The position numbers and the translations under genes were made by a program. 64,000 bases of DNA from Leptospira sp. (GTDB taxonomy: Bacteria > Spirochaetota > Leptospiria > Leptospirales > Leptospiraceae): contig PEQN01000004.1 of NCBI GenBank assembly GCA_002786225.1, forward strand, positions 21,915-85,914, in the 5' to 3' direction. Under the pieces are notes generated by a model. That model made no database searches. It was given only the letters and a program-made list of their open reading frames with translations, and was not told where the DNA came from. Numbering within the stretch: the first letter of the stretch is position 1; each line of letters starts with the position of its first letter. This document shows, piece by piece, positions 48,362 to 58,398 of this stretch.

Positions 48362-48910
48362 TTATTCTAAATTACTTATCTTGTCTTTATGATGATCTAG
48401 GATTGCATTTTTATATTTTTCAAGTAATAGTATTAAATTTATTCTTCCAAGATTTAGTTTCTCTCTTTTGTCCGCTAAGAAGTAAATCAAAATATACTGT
48501 CTATAAGATCTTAAATCTATAGGAAATACCTTGTGATTCCATACTTCAGGTGGATCTATATCAATATCAAATCTACCTTGCCTCATCTCGTTGATTAAGC
48601 CCGCAGAAATTTGGTTAGCAAATTCTAAGACTATAGATGTTGAGTGTGACTGTGTTGTTGGATCAATGCCAAAACCAGAAGCTATTTTAGGAAGCAATTT
48701 GAGTTTAGTATATCCATCCATGGTCAAAAACATGGAACCGTTCACTTCTCCATGAAATGGGACTCTGGTACAACTTTCGTAACATATGCCTTCATTCTTG
48801 GACGGTCCGTACGCTTCTCTCATAGCTTGAATATGGAGAGATTTTCTTATAAAATCTGGAAAAACATGTGAAATGGTAAGAATAAACTTTTCATCTAACA
48901 AAGGATCCAT
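48362..48910 (-). CDS. CheX-like protein
   Basis: A 182-aa protein. The centre has FHGEVNGSMFLTMDG followed by VLEFANQISAGLINEM, where E-x-x-N is the active-site pattern of CheC/CheX-type phosphatases of CheY-P. Only one such motif is present, as in CheX. It is cytoplasmic. A role in dephosphorylating a receiver domain is inferred. It begins 13 nt after the stop of the GAF/GGDEF-like gene, likely in the same operon. Confidence 0.65.
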   Translation of the reverse strand: MDPLLDEKFILTISHVFPDFIRKSLHIQAMREAYGPSKNEGICYESCTRVPFHGEVNGSMFLTMDGYTKLKLLPKIASGFGIDPTTQSHSTSIVLEFANQISAGLINEMRQGRFDIDIDPPEVWNHKVFPIDLRSYRQYILIYFLADKREKLNLGRINLILLLEKYKNAILDHHKDKISNLE

Positions 48911-48923
48911 AGTGTTTTACTTT

Positions 48924-50159
48924 TTATCCATTTGCAACTTGTCTTTGTTTTTCAGCGTTTTTTCCTTTTGCTATGATCAATTGTTGGTTGATGTCTTCTT
49001 CCCATTCTAAAGCAGATTCTAATTTTCTAGATTTGGGTGAATATGCCACATAAAATTCTACAAAGAATCCTTGTTCATCCAAAGATTGAACTATGGCATC
49101 TAGCTGGTCAGAGAGTTTGTCAATTTCAGCAGGTGAAAGGAAAAAACCCAATTTACTCTCATCCATTCTATAAATGGAAAAGGGAAGATTCTCTGCTAGA
49201 TAGGAAATAAATTCTTCACGATTTTTTGAGTCACTGACTTCAATAGCGAAAAGAGAAAATTCTTCTTCTCTGGTGAAGAATTTTTCTCTAAGTATCGTAT
49301 TAAAGTGATTCTTGTTATAGACCAAGGTTGTTGGATCTAGAATTGCAAGTTCATAATCTGTTCTTGCCTCCCAATCTAAGGCGAACCTCTCGCATTCTAA
49401 TTCAATTAATCTCTTTTCATTCGGAAGAAAGCCTGATATGGATTCAAGTGAAACCATTCCAAGGATTTTAGTTGGTGTCGCAATACTTACATAGAGATTT
49501 CTTCCATCTTCTGATAAAATAGATTCATTTTGTAACAAGGATTCCCAAACATGATCCTCTGCTTCCAATACTGCATCCGTATCACAATCGATAAACAAAG
49601 ATCCTCTCTGCATTAAAAATTCTTTAAAGAGGGAATTTTCATAAATACAGAAAAGCAAGGAGACAGTTTTGATTCTTAAGGGCAGTTCTTGGACAAAACT
49701 TCTAACCATAGGACCTAAGGTTTCTTTTTTGAATCGAGACTTACGGATTTCTCTGATTCCTAAATGGATAGGAATGATATTATCAACCTTTGTTGGCTTT
49801 TCAAAAAAGGAAAGAGCTTGGTAATTGATTTTTTTCTTAGCCTCATTTGTGCCAGAAAGAACTTTTTGTAATTCTTGGTCTGGAACATTTTTGTTGTTCT
49901 TTGTTGGAAGGGTAACACCTTCTTCTTCTTGGAACTCATTTTCTTGTTCCAGGGAAGAATCTGAATCAATATTTTCTTCTTGGGAGTTTATATGTATTTT
50001 TTCAGTTCCACTCATAAGTTTGAGAGTGTAGAAAAAGAGAGTGAGTAAGGCTAAGGAAATAAACCCTAAGAATATGGTCTCTTTGCTGCCAGTTAATAAT
50101 AAATAGATAAAAGGTATGGATAGAACTATAGGAATTAAAAATATTCGATTGTTTTTCAT
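48924..50159 (-). CDS. Membrane protein with GAF-like and degenerate GGDEF-like domains
   Basis: A 411-aa protein. Two N-terminal membrane helices (about 5-50) are followed by a charged linker rich in Glu and Asn, a GAF-like region (about 140-265, with GMVSLESISGFLPNEKRLIE) and a C-terminal region starting DPTTLVYNKNHFNTILREKF. That last segment matches the start of GGDEF domains, but no GGDEF signature remains, so cyclase activity is unlikely. It is the first of a leftward trio with CheX-like and FapA-like proteins. Confidence 0.65.
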   Translation of the reverse strand: MKNNRIFLIPIVLSIPFIYLLLTGSKETIFLGFISLALLTLFFYTLKLMSGTEKIHINSQEENIDSDSSLEQENEFQEEEGVTLPTKNNKNVPDQELQKVLSGTNEAKKKINYQALSFFEKPTKVDNIIPIHLGIREIRKSRFKKETLGPMVRSFVQELPLRIKTVSLLFCIYENSLFKEFLMQRGSLFIDCDTDAVLEAEDHVWESLLQNESILSEDGRNLYVSIATPTKILGMVSLESISGFLPNEKRLIELECERFALDWEARTDYELAILDPTTLVYNKNHFNTILREKFFTREEEFSLFAIEVSDSKNREEFISYLAENLPFSIYRMDESKLGFFLSPAEIDKLSDQLDAIVQSLDEQGFFVEFYVAYSPKSRKLESALEWEEDINQQLIIAKGKNAEKQRQVANG

Positions 50160-50232
50160 GATGATTCTGCCGTTATATTATTAGTATCGGGATAGAAGGT
50201 CAGGACTGAATCCTTTTTCTCGGGGGGAAGAA

Positions 50233-50970
50233 TTGAAACTTTACTCGGATCTTGCAGAATACTATTTCGAAATTGAAAAACCAGGACGTCGTCTGGATGA
50301 AGAAATACATTTTATATCAGAAGTTTTTAAAAGACATAAGATTCAAACAGCACTAGATATAGGATGTGGTTCGGGTGAGCATGTAAAGGACTTACAAGGA
50401 ATGGGATTTAAAATTCTTGGAATAGATGCGTCTCCGCAAATGGTTGATATAGCCAAAAAAAGATTTCCCCATTGCAAATTTGAAGTCGGAAAGATGGAAG
50501 ACTATAAACTAAAATCACCAGTCGATGGCATAGTGTGTCTGTTTGGTACATTCAATTATCTCACAAGCAATGATGAAATAAAAACATATTTTCAAAATGC
50601 GTACAAGAATCTCAAGACAGCAGGAATCTTAATTCTGGACGTTTGGAATGCAGAACCTATAAAAAGAATCAAACGCAAACCATTGGGTCTTGTAGCCAAT
50701 ATAAAGATAGGTACAACAAATATTCGAAGAAATCGTGGATTTCGACTAACGAGAGCAGATGACCAGACTATGGTTGAGGTGAATTATGTTTATCATTTAG
50801 ACAAATCCGATATTAAAGATAAACATGTAATGCGAGTGTTTTACCCACGTGAACTTGAAACGTCAATCAAAGATGGTAAATTCGAAATCCTAAATCAATT
50901 TGGTGGATTTTCTGGTGAAAAATTCCGCAGATTCGGTGGAAGAATCCTTTACGTTTTGAAGAAAAAATAG
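50233..50970 (+). CDS. SAM-dependent methyltransferase
   Basis: A 245-aa class I methyltransferase. Motif I TALDIGCGSGEHVKDL (about 38-53), then LGIDASPQMVDIAKKRF and the acidic GKMEDYKL; later ILILDVWNAEP. The start is TTG 50233 with a very strong ribosome site (GGGGGGAAG) 2-3 nt upstream; no ATG lies before motif I. The substrate is unknown. It is followed 24 nt later by lpdA on the same strand. Confidence 0.88.
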   Translation: MKLYSDLAEYYFEIEKPGRRLDEEIHFISEVFKRHKIQTALDIGCGSGEHVKDLQGMGFKILGIDASPQMVDIAKKRFPHCKFEVGKMEDYKLKSPVDGIVCLFGTFNYLTSNDEIKTYFQNAYKNLKTAGILILDVWNAEPIKRIKRKPLGLVANIKIGTTNIRRNRGFRLTRADDQTMVEVNYVYHLDKSDIKDKHVMRVFYPRELETSIKDGKFEILNQFGGFSGEKFRRFGGRILYVLKKK

Positions 50971-50994
50971 TAGCATTGCACTAGGAGTGCAAGC

Positions 50995-52422
50995 ATGACG
51001 AACCAATCCAAAGAATTCCAAGTTGTAGTAATAGGTGGAGGCCCTGGTGGTTATGTGGCAGCAATTCGTGCTGCTCAATTAGGACTATCGGTTGCTGTTA
51101 TTGAACGTGAGAAAATGGGTGGAGTCTGTCTCAACTGGGGATGTATTCCAACCAAGGCATTGTTACAAAGTGCACATCTTTATACTGAGATGGCGAACGC
51201 TGCTCACTTTGGTCTAAGAGCCGAGAAGCTCAGCTTTCATTTTCCAGATGTGGTTAAACATTCCCGAACTGTTGCTGACCAAATGGCTTCGGGAGTAGAC
51301 TTCTTAATGAAAAAGAACAAAATTCCTGTTATAGCAGGAAATGCAATTTTCCAAGACAAAAATACTATCCAAGTGCAGGATAAAGAGGCTAAGGTGATTG
51401 AAACTATTTCCTCTAAGTATTTCATCATTGCAACTGGAGCAAGACCCCGACCCTTGCCCTTTCTTCCCTTTGACCAAGATAAAGTACTCTCAAGTAGGGA
51501 AGCTATGGTATTAGAAGCAGTACCTCAAAAACTTGCCATCATAGGGGCAGGTGCTATTGGAATAGAATTTGCTGATGTCTATGCTTCTATGGGTTCTGAT
51601 GTCACTGTGATTGAAGCCCTGCCACATCTTCTCCCTAATGAAGATACAGATAGTTCTAAAGCTTTGGAAAGATCTTTCCAAAAAAGAAAAATACAATTTT
51701 ATACCTCTACCAAAGTCTTATCTGCTAAAGTCTCTAAACAAGTTGAATTGACTTTGCAAGATAGTGAGAATAAAGAAATGAAACTTCAAGTAGACAAGGT
51801 AATCGTTGGAATAGGAGTCATGCCGAACACAGAGAATTTGGGCATTGATCAAATTGGCATTAAGACATCTCGAAACTTTATCGATGTAGATTCGTATTAC
51901 AGAAGCACAGTAAAGAATATTTATGCTATAGGAGATTGTATAGCAACTCCCTTACTTGCACATGTTGCATCTAGTGAGGGCATTCGTGCTTCTGAGCATA
52001 TTTCCGTCCAAGAGGGGAATCCTCATAAATTGCATTTTGATTTCCTCAATTATGATGCCATTCCTGGATGTACATATTGTCACCCTGAAGTTGCCTCGGT
52101 TGGTTTGACGGAGGATAAAGCAAAGAAACTTGGCTTAGAATATGCCGTTGGTAAATTTCCATATACAGCAAATGGGAGAGCTAGGGCAGTGGGAGATTCA
52201 GAGGGATTTGTAAAAATCTTGCATGAAAAAAACACAGGGGCTATTTTGGGAGCACACATAGTGGGCACTTCTGCAACGGAGATGATCAATGAAATCACTC
52301 TTGCAGCTAATGCAGAATTAACGATACATAATTTGGCAAGATCTATCCATGCTCATCCTACCATTTCGGAAACCATTATGGAAGCTGCCGAAGCAAGTCT
52401 GGGTCATGCCATTCATATTTAA
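50995..52422 (+). CDS. lpdA: Dihydrolipoamide dehydrogenase
   Basis: FAD and NAD-dependent E3 subunit of 2-oxoacid dehydrogenase or glycine cleavage complexes, 475 aa. FAD-binding VVVIGGGPGGYVAAIRAAQ, redox disulphide GGVCLNWGCIPTK (Cys45, Cys50), NAD-binding IIGAGAIGIEFADVYASMG, YAIGDC and the C-terminal IHAHPTISE with the catalytic His-Glu pair. AGGAG sits 7 nt before ATG. No other complex subunits are nearby. Confidence 0.96.
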   Translation: MTNQSKEFQVVVIGGGPGGYVAAIRAAQLGLSVAVIEREKMGGVCLNWGCIPTKALLQSAHLYTEMANAAHFGLRAEKLSFHFPDVVKHSRTVADQMASGVDFLMKKNKIPVIAGNAIFQDKNTIQVQDKEAKVIETISSKYFIIATGARPRPLPFLPFDQDKVLSSREAMVLEAVPQKLAIIGAGAIGIEFADVYASMGSDVTVIEALPHLLPNEDTDSSKALERSFQKRKIQFYTSTKVLSAKVSKQVELTLQDSENKEMKLQVDKVIVGIGVMPNTENLGIDQIGIKTSRNFIDVDSYYRSTVKNIYAIGDCIATPLLAHVASSEGIRASEHISVQEGNPHKLHFDFLNYDAIPGCTYCHPEVASVGLTEDKAKKLGLEYAVGKFPYTANGRARAVGDSEGFVKILHEKNTGAILGAHIVGTSATEMINEITLAANAELTIHNLARSIHAHPTISETIMEAAEASLGHAIHI

Positions 52423-52492
52423 AAGAAAAAATTAATTTATTAAAGTGTTTTATAACTTGAAGAATTTAAAACAGAAAACAAAATAAGCAACC

Positions 52493-52972
52493 ATGCACGC
52501 AAATGAACAACTAATTCGTAATTTCTATAAGGCTTTCTCGGAACGAAAGGCAGATAAAATGGGAGAAGCTTACCATGAAGAGTCAAGCTTCTCGGATCCA
52601 GCCTTCCAAAATCTTAAAGGACGAGAATGCTATGGTATGTGGGCAATGTTGCTTGAAGGTATGGACCCGAATGGTACCATTGAATGTACTTCTGCTTCAG
52701 CAGATGATAACAAAGGTTCTGCGAATTGGGAAGCTGTTTATAAATTTTCAAAAACTGGACGAACCGTTCACAATAAAATCCATGCTGAATTTAAATTTAA
52801 AGATGGTAAGATCTTAGAACATAAAGATAGCTTCCCATTTTGGAAATGGTCTCGCATGGCATTTGGCTTACCAGGTTTATTCCTTGGCTGGACTCCTATG
52901 TTTCGTAAGAAAGTTCAAAACGAGGTTGCTAAGACTCTAGCTATGTATATGAAAAGAAGAAAAATAAAATAA
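52493..52972 (+). CDS. SnoaL-like / NTF2-fold protein
   Basis: A 159-aa protein. ANEQLIRNFYKAFSERKADKM followed by YHEESSFSDPAFQNLKG is the entry to an NTF2-like fold, and GRTVHNKIHAEFKFKDGKI then EHKDSFPFWKWSRM is the SnoaL-like end. Members can be isomerases, hydrolases or ligand-binding pockets; the function is not deducible. It is on the same strand as lpdA, 70 nt downstream. Confidence 0.85.
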   Translation: MHANEQLIRNFYKAFSERKADKMGEAYHEESSFSDPAFQNLKGRECYGMWAMLLEGMDPNGTIECTSASADDNKGSANWEAVYKFSKTGRTVHNKIHAEFKFKDGKILEHKDSFPFWKWSRMAFGLPGLFLGWTPMFRKKVQNEVAKTLAMYMKRRKIK

Positions 52973-52992
52973 ATGATTTTTTATTAGAAAAG

Positions 52993-55167
52993 TTACTTTA
53001 TACTTTTTGTATCTATCTTCTCTCTAGGAGTCCAGTAATTTCTTCTGGACTCTTTCCATTTAGCAAGTTCCTCATTTAATCTCTGCCATACGATTGATTC
53101 AGGATACTTCCGAAAGTTAGAACTAATAGAAGAACTTGCCTCCTCCCATTTGTTCATTTTGATGAAATACCTTGCTTCTTCTATCTCTAAATCGCGTAGT
53201 TCTTGTTCATGGTTGAGTTCTTGTAAGCTAATTCTGAGTCTTTGCATTACATCGACTGAATTCTTGAAATCATCTATGGAGTCATAGAGTGGAAACAATT
53301 TTGCAAGACTGCTAGCTTTATACTTTGGATCTTTGGAAAGATATTCCAATAAAGCTATATGTTTCGTAGAGGGGGTGATGAAATTCATAGCATTAAATGC
53401 AATCTCTTTGGTACCAATATCTAATTCGCCAAATCCTAAGGATAGTTCTATACAATCAATGGATTCATTATGTCTTTGTTCTTCAGCAAAAAATTTACAA
53501 TATTCTAATATTGATTCATGCAATAGTGATTTATAAATTGCTACCTCGGATCTTATTTCCGATCCGCCGTAGGTAGACATTTGGTTTAAAATCGCAGGAA
53601 ATTCCCTCCAATCTTTAGCAGATTTTAATCTATCATTGATAGATGAAAATTTCCAATCCTGAGATAGTTTACTTGACCAACCAGGTTTGATAGAGTCAGG
53701 AAAATAATAAATTGTAAATCCTGGATAGTTTACAAAACTCATACCATTCAAAACAGAACTTGCTCTTGCTTTAATATCTCCTGATTCTGAAACTAAAATA
53801 TAATGTGGAATATTTCTTTCTTTGAGATAGATCCAATAGTATTTTAAATACTTATTTTCTTGGTTGAATCCAAGAATTGGAATTGTACCGCTAATCTCAT
53901 CTTCAGTGGGAAATTCAATTGGACTAGAATAGGGAAGATTGGATTGGATAAAACTATAGATCTTATTTTCTTCGAAAAGATTACTCAAATAAAAAGGGAT
54001 AGGTTCATCAACATAATTTTGTTGTATTCGAATTGTTTGCGAAATTGCTTTGGATGGAATTTGAAATAATAACATAGAAAGAAGCATACCTACGATGAGT
54101 GGAGCTTGTTTATCTATGGGATTCATTATTGTTTTGCGTTGGATAGGTAAATAAATTATTGCAAACAGTAAAAATAATAGATGTATAAATAAGATATTAA
54201 ATTTAGTTATATATATTATCAGCCCACAAATAACCAAACCCAGAATGCCTAGCAGTATAGGCAGTTGATTGATTCTTTCATTGGATTGAGAAGGTCTATA
54301 AAATCCTAAGCCAACTGCGATAGCAATCAATAAACCATAGAATAAACTATTCCAAGAATAGCTCGCGGCATAAAGTATAAATGAAACGGTCAATAAGTAA
54401 CGTCCATAGATAAAACCCAGCCTATGAACCTGTTCTGGAATTTTATATATAGCAATGCTTCTCGTAATTGTGTAAGTCGTTAGAAAGACAATAAGAACTA
54501 AATCCAATGGCAAAACACTTCTGTAGATATATGTGCCTATAGTTATCACAAATAAAATGAGAAAGCTTTGGTAGAGTGGAATAAAGTATTTATAATTTCT
54601 TCTAGAAAGTCTTCTTGGAAGAAATTGATTTTTTAATGATAAATTCGTTCTAAATAAATAATTTATAAATAATCCTGTAAGTAGACTAAGTAGGATCCAT
54701 TTTAGGTTCTCATTCGTAAAATTTATGAATTCATCGAGGAATAAAAAGAATAACATCCCGATAAGGAAGCCTCCTTTTTGAACCTCTTTTTGGTCTGAAA
54801 GCAAGATTCCAATTATCAAAAAGGATAAGGCAATAAGTAGGCGGATTGAATTTTGGTAAAAGATACTTTCTAATAATATAGGTCTATCGATTATAAAAAC
54901 TATCCAAATACAAATTGCAATAAGTGAGAGAATAGCTAATCGTATAAGATTTTTCTTGAGTTCCTTGCTTACAAAAGAATAGAATAAATATCCAGACAAA
55001 GAAGAGATGATGGAAATTACTAAAAGTTCTGGATATCCACCAAGGAAATTTATTATTTCTACAGAAGTTGAGACAAGTAGTAGCTGAGTGCCAAAAAACA
55101 AAACACCAATGAGTATGGAGATTCCCATTTCAAGTATTGGTAAATAAATTTCTTGGAGCGGACGCAC
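52993..55167 (-). CDS. Large polytopic membrane protein, unknown
   Basis: A 724-aa protein. Residues 1 to about 385 contain a dozen hydrophobic helices. The remaining about 340 residues are soluble, first alpha/beta (about 400-490, with PILGFNQENKYLKYYWIYLK) then helical repeat-like (TPR-type, about 540-710). No catalytic motif is recognised. Membrane plus helical C terminus suggests a cell-envelope or transport scaffold. It is convergent with the SnoaL-like gene and divergent from the glycosyltransferase gene. Confidence 0.7.
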   Translation of the reverse strand: MRPLQEIYLPILEMGISILIGVLFFGTQLLLVSTSVEIINFLGGYPELLVISIISSLSGYLFYSFVSKELKKNLIRLAILSLIAICIWIVFIIDRPILLESIFYQNSIRLLIALSFLIIGILLSDQKEVQKGGFLIGMLFFLFLDEFINFTNENLKWILLSLLTGLFINYLFRTNLSLKNQFLPRRLSRRNYKYFIPLYQSFLILFVITIGTYIYRSVLPLDLVLIVFLTTYTITRSIAIYKIPEQVHRLGFIYGRYLLTVSFILYAASYSWNSLFYGLLIAIAVGLGFYRPSQSNERINQLPILLGILGLVICGLIIYITKFNILFIHLLFLLFAIIYLPIQRKTIMNPIDKQAPLIVGMLLSMLLFQIPSKAISQTIRIQQNYVDEPIPFYLSNLFEENKIYSFIQSNLPYSSPIEFPTEDEISGTIPILGFNQENKYLKYYWIYLKERNIPHYILVSESGDIKARASSVLNGMSFVNYPGFTIYYFPDSIKPGWSSKLSQDWKFSSINDRLKSAKDWREFPAILNQMSTYGGSEIRSEVAIYKSLLHESILEYCKFFAEEQRHNESIDCIELSLGFGELDIGTKEIAFNAMNFITPSTKHIALLEYLSKDPKYKASSLAKLFPLYDSIDDFKNSVDVMQRLRISLQELNHEQELRDLEIEEARYFIKMNKWEEASSSISSNFRKYPESIVWQRLNEELAKWKESRRNYWTPREKIDTKSIK

Positions 55168-55291
55168 AGACAGAACTTATTTATTAATAACAAGCCTGAA
55201 AAGAAAAATTCCACGAATTTGCAATTTTTTGATTATGCGGTGCACAAAATCGAATTGACCTGTCCATCCTATAAGTTTTACTGGAAAAACT

Positions 55292-56842
55292 ATGACTTTT
55301 GCCATCCTGATAGCATTCTTAACCATTTACTTTTTGGACATTTTGGTCCTTTTTTACTTTGGAATCCATACCTACATTATGGTGTATTTGTATAAGAAAT
55401 ATAAAAATGAATGCGACTCCGAAGAAACCAAACTTCTTGATCTAAGCAAGCCTAAATCTTTACCTATAGTTACCGTTCAACTCCCAGTATTTAATGAGTT
55501 TTACGTAATTGATCGATTGATTGATTCCGCTGTCAAAATTCGTTATCCTAAAAATAAATTACAAATCCAAGTTCTAGATGATTCAACTGATGAGTCCGTC
55601 GATAAAGCAAAAGAGTTAGTTGATTATTATGCAAAGAAAGGATTCTGGATAGAGCATTTACATAGAACCAATAGACAAGGTCACAAAGCTGGTGCCTTAG
55701 ATGAGGGTATGGCTAAGGCGAGTGGTGAATACATTGCTATTTTTGATGCTGATTTTGTTCCTGATCCAGATTTCTTAATTAAAACAATTGGGTATTTTAT
55801 TGATCCTAACATAGGTATGGTGCAAGCTAGATGGGGACATTTAAATCCTGATTATAATATTCTAACTAAGGCTCAGTGTTATGGCATTGATGGTCATTTT
55901 ATGATAGAGCAGGTAGCTCGTAATGGTTCTGGCTTGTGGATGAATTTCAATGGAACTGCAGGAGTCTGGCGCAAAGATTGTATCATTGATGCAGGTGGCT
56001 GGGAACATGATACACTTACTGAAGACTTTGATCTCTCGTATCGTGCTGAGATTCGAGGTTGGAAGTTTCAATACCTTCGCGATGTCGTTTGTAAGGCTGA
56101 AATTCCTGCTACTATGAATGCTTATAAATCCCAACAATTTCGTTGGTGCAAGGGTTCCATTCAGACCGCTGTTAAGCTACTTCCTAGAATTTGGAAAGCG
56201 AAACTGGATTGGAAAACAAAATCAGAGGCTATTACTCATTTAGTAAATTATTCTGTTCATCCATTTATGATCATTAATATTCTATTAACTGCCCCTTTGC
56301 TCTTGATGGAGTATTGGTCTGGAATAAATTTTTACACCTTATCTCTTGGAATTATAGGTCCTACAGCAACCGTTCTAATTATAGGTTCAATCGGCCCCAT
56401 GGTATTCTATGCTTATTCCCAAAAAGAGATCTATCCAGATTGGAAGAGAAGACTTTTCTTTCTACCAGTCATGGTAGTTATAGGAACAGGTATAGCAGTT
56501 GTAAATACAAGAGCTTGGTTAGAAGCTGTTCTTGGCATTCAATCTGGTTTTAAGAGAACTCCTAAGATGAAAATTGAATCTAAAGCGGACAATTTGGCAG
56601 ATAGAATGAAATATACGATTCCACTTGATATCCACGTAGGCTTAGAATTTTTAATGGGCTGCTATTGTGCATTTTGTATCTACCTTTGCCTTGCTTTGGA
56701 CAAGCCCTATGTGATAGGATTTTTAGTTCTGTATTCCATAGGATTCTTTTATGTTGCCTTCCAATCTATGAGAGAAGCTTTCATCTGGAGAAAAAAATCT
56801 CCTTCAACAATACAACAAGATGTATCAACTAATCCTGCTTGA
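55292..56842 (+). CDS. Membrane family 2 glycosyltransferase (cellulose synthase-like)
   Basis: A 516-aa processive beta-glycosyltransferase. An N-terminal membrane helix precedes the catalytic domain: PIVTVQLPVFNEFYVIDRL, VLDDSTDES (first Asp), AIFDADFVPDPDFL (DxD-like), a TLTEDFDLSYRAEIRGWK segment (TED) and QQFRWCKGS (Q/RxxRW). Four or five helices follow. The architecture matches CESA/BcsA-like and CSLA glucomannan-synthase-like enzymes. It lacks a PilZ domain. The product polysaccharide is unknown. It is a single gene with divergent and unrelated flanks. Confidence 0.9.
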   Translation: MTFAILIAFLTIYFLDILVLFYFGIHTYIMVYLYKKYKNECDSEETKLLDLSKPKSLPIVTVQLPVFNEFYVIDRLIDSAVKIRYPKNKLQIQVLDDSTDESVDKAKELVDYYAKKGFWIEHLHRTNRQGHKAGALDEGMAKASGEYIAIFDADFVPDPDFLIKTIGYFIDPNIGMVQARWGHLNPDYNILTKAQCYGIDGHFMIEQVARNGSGLWMNFNGTAGVWRKDCIIDAGGWEHDTLTEDFDLSYRAEIRGWKFQYLRDVVCKAEIPATMNAYKSQQFRWCKGSIQTAVKLLPRIWKAKLDWKTKSEAITHLVNYSVHPFMIINILLTAPLLLMEYWSGINFYTLSLGIIGPTATVLIIGSIGPMVFYAYSQKEIYPDWKRRLFFLPVMVVIGTGIAVVNTRAWLEAVLGIQSGFKRTPKMKIESKADNLADRMKYTIPLDIHVGLEFLMGCYCAFCIYLCLALDKPYVIGFLVLYSIGFFYVAFQSMREAFIWRKKSPSTIQQDVSTNPA

Positions 56843-56900
56843 CAAGAGGCTGTCAGGTAGAATTCTGGTACATTCATAACCCAAGGAATAAGGAATTCGA

Positions 56901-57182
56901 ATGAGCGAGAAGGTTTACTGTGCAAATTGCATCCAATGCGTTGTTGTTAGAAATTATGAATCAGAACAAGATAAATATATTCTTAGGGTAAAATGCAATA
57001 AAAAGAAATGGTCCAAGAGATCAGGCGAAGAAAAACTTTATAAGTATTTCACAGTAGCTAGAAGAATGCAATCGGACTGTGAATTCTATGAAGAAATGGG
57101 CGATATTCTCCCTTACATCAAGAATCTTAAGAAAGAACTTCCCATCAAAGACGAAATCTACATGGTGAAGTCAGCTAGCTAA
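56901..57182 (+). CDS. Small conserved-looking Cys protein, 93 aa
   Basis: A soluble, Lys-rich protein. The N-terminal VYCANCIQCVVVRNYESE has three Cys spaced C-x2-C-x2-C, with further Cys at about 32 (VKCNKKKW) and 60 (SDCEFYE). It could bind zinc or an Fe-S cluster. The function is unknown. It directly precedes the RnfC-like gene by 4 nt and so may belong to that redox operon. An AGGAAT site lies upstream of ATG. Confidence 0.75.
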   Translation: MSEKVYCANCIQCVVVRNYESEQDKYILRVKCNKKKWSKRSGEEKLYKYFTVARRMQSDCEFYEEMGDILPYIKNLKKELPIKDEIYMVKSAS

Positions 57183-57186
57183 AACA

Positions 57187-58398
57187 TTGCGCTTCCCTTT
57201 ACCCTCACGTTCCTTTTCCCGAAGGCACCACGAGAAAGGGAAGAAAAACGAAACTCTCTGGCAAGGGAGTTTCCAGATTCTCCAAGATGAAAAAACTGAA
57301 GCTATAGGAGAATTCCCAAGAAGAGTTCAACTTGGTGATGTTCTAGGAATTACACCTACTCATAAAATCCTTGCATCAGCTAACGGCATAGTCGAACAAC
57401 ACGAAGACAACAATCAGAAGTATTTTAAACTCACCCAAGATGGTAATCTTGAAACTAAGGCTCTGTACATAGAACCGAATTTAGACTCGAATGGTTTTTT
57501 AAATCTATTAGAAAAGAATGGGATTTATTCCTTAGATTTTCCTCAGACAGCACTGTGGAATTACCTCTCAGCTTTTGCAAAAGTTTCTGATAGTGAATTG
57601 GTTCTCAGTACCCACACCAATAGAATCTCACCCAATTATACAAAAATTCTACAAACAGATTTTGCTAAAGAAATCGTAGCCCTAGAACAATTTTTATCCT
57701 CCATATTCCCTAATAAAAAGATTATTAGTTTCTTAGAGCCAAGTAAAAATAAATTTCTTTCCAAATACAAATTTCCTTTAGGTAAGCCAGAATACTTCCT
57801 TCAAAAGGCATTAAAGAAAAATATCTATGGAGAAATCCAATCGGATAAAAGCAAAATGTTCTTTCTGGGCGGTGAAACAATTTGGCACCTTATCCGAGCC
57901 TTATACTATGATATTCCTTTCACCAAACGCCACTTAGCAGTAGAATGCGTCGATAGGAGTGGAAGAGTTGATGGTCGAGAACGTTATTTTCTTATTTCGA
58001 ATGGTCAGAGCTTTCGTTTTCTTGACAAGATCTTTTTTAAGAAATACAAATACATTTCTTTAAATTCATTTGATAAGTCATCTCGAATCATGATGCGTTC
58101 CGAAGAATATTTTTATAATATTTATAAAGATGCTGATTTGATTCTTTCTGTAAATCACCCTAAGAAAAACATAGAATTACCTTGTACTGAATGCAATGAT
58201 TGTGATGCGATCTGTCCAACCCATGCAAATCCCCAAGCTTTGATCCATAATAGATCAAAATTTTATTTTCAATCCTGCATTGAGTGCGGTCTTTGTGATT
58301 TCTATTGCCCTTCAGGAATAGATTTTCGTTCTAAAATTAAATTAGCTAAAGAAACACTATCAGAAGCCAATCAGGAGAGAGAGCATATTCATGCTTAA
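57187..58398 (+). CDS. RnfC-like ferredoxin-type protein
   Basis: A 403-aa cytoplasmic or membrane-associated electron carrier. The N terminus (LGDVLGITPTHKILASANGI) resembles the RnfC barrel-sandwich domain. The middle has an SLBB-like region with YFLISNGQSFRFLDK. The C terminus has two 4Fe-4S motifs: CTECNDCDAICPTHANP and CIECGLCDFYCPSG (about 335-385). No in-frame ATG precedes the core, so TTG 57187 is the likely start, coupled to the upstream gene. It overlaps the following membrane protein gene by 8 nt. Other Rnf subunits (A, B, E, G) are not in the window. Confidence 0.8.
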   Translation: MRFPLPSRSFSRRHHEKGKKNETLWQGSFQILQDEKTEAIGEFPRRVQLGDVLGITPTHKILASANGIVEQHEDNNQKYFKLTQDGNLETKALYIEPNLDSNGFLNLLEKNGIYSLDFPQTALWNYLSAFAKVSDSELVLSTHTNRISPNYTKILQTDFAKEIVALEQFLSSIFPNKKIISFLEPSKNKFLSKYKFPLGKPEYFLQKALKKNIYGEIQSDKSKMFFLGGETIWHLIRALYYDIPFTKRHLAVECVDRSGRVDGRERYFLISNGQSFRFLDKIFFKKYKYISLNSFDKSSRIMMRSEEYFYNIYKDADLILSVNHPKKNIELPCTECNDCDAICPTHANPQALIHNRSKFYFQSCIECGLCDFYCPSGIDFRSKIKLAKETLSEANQEREHIHA

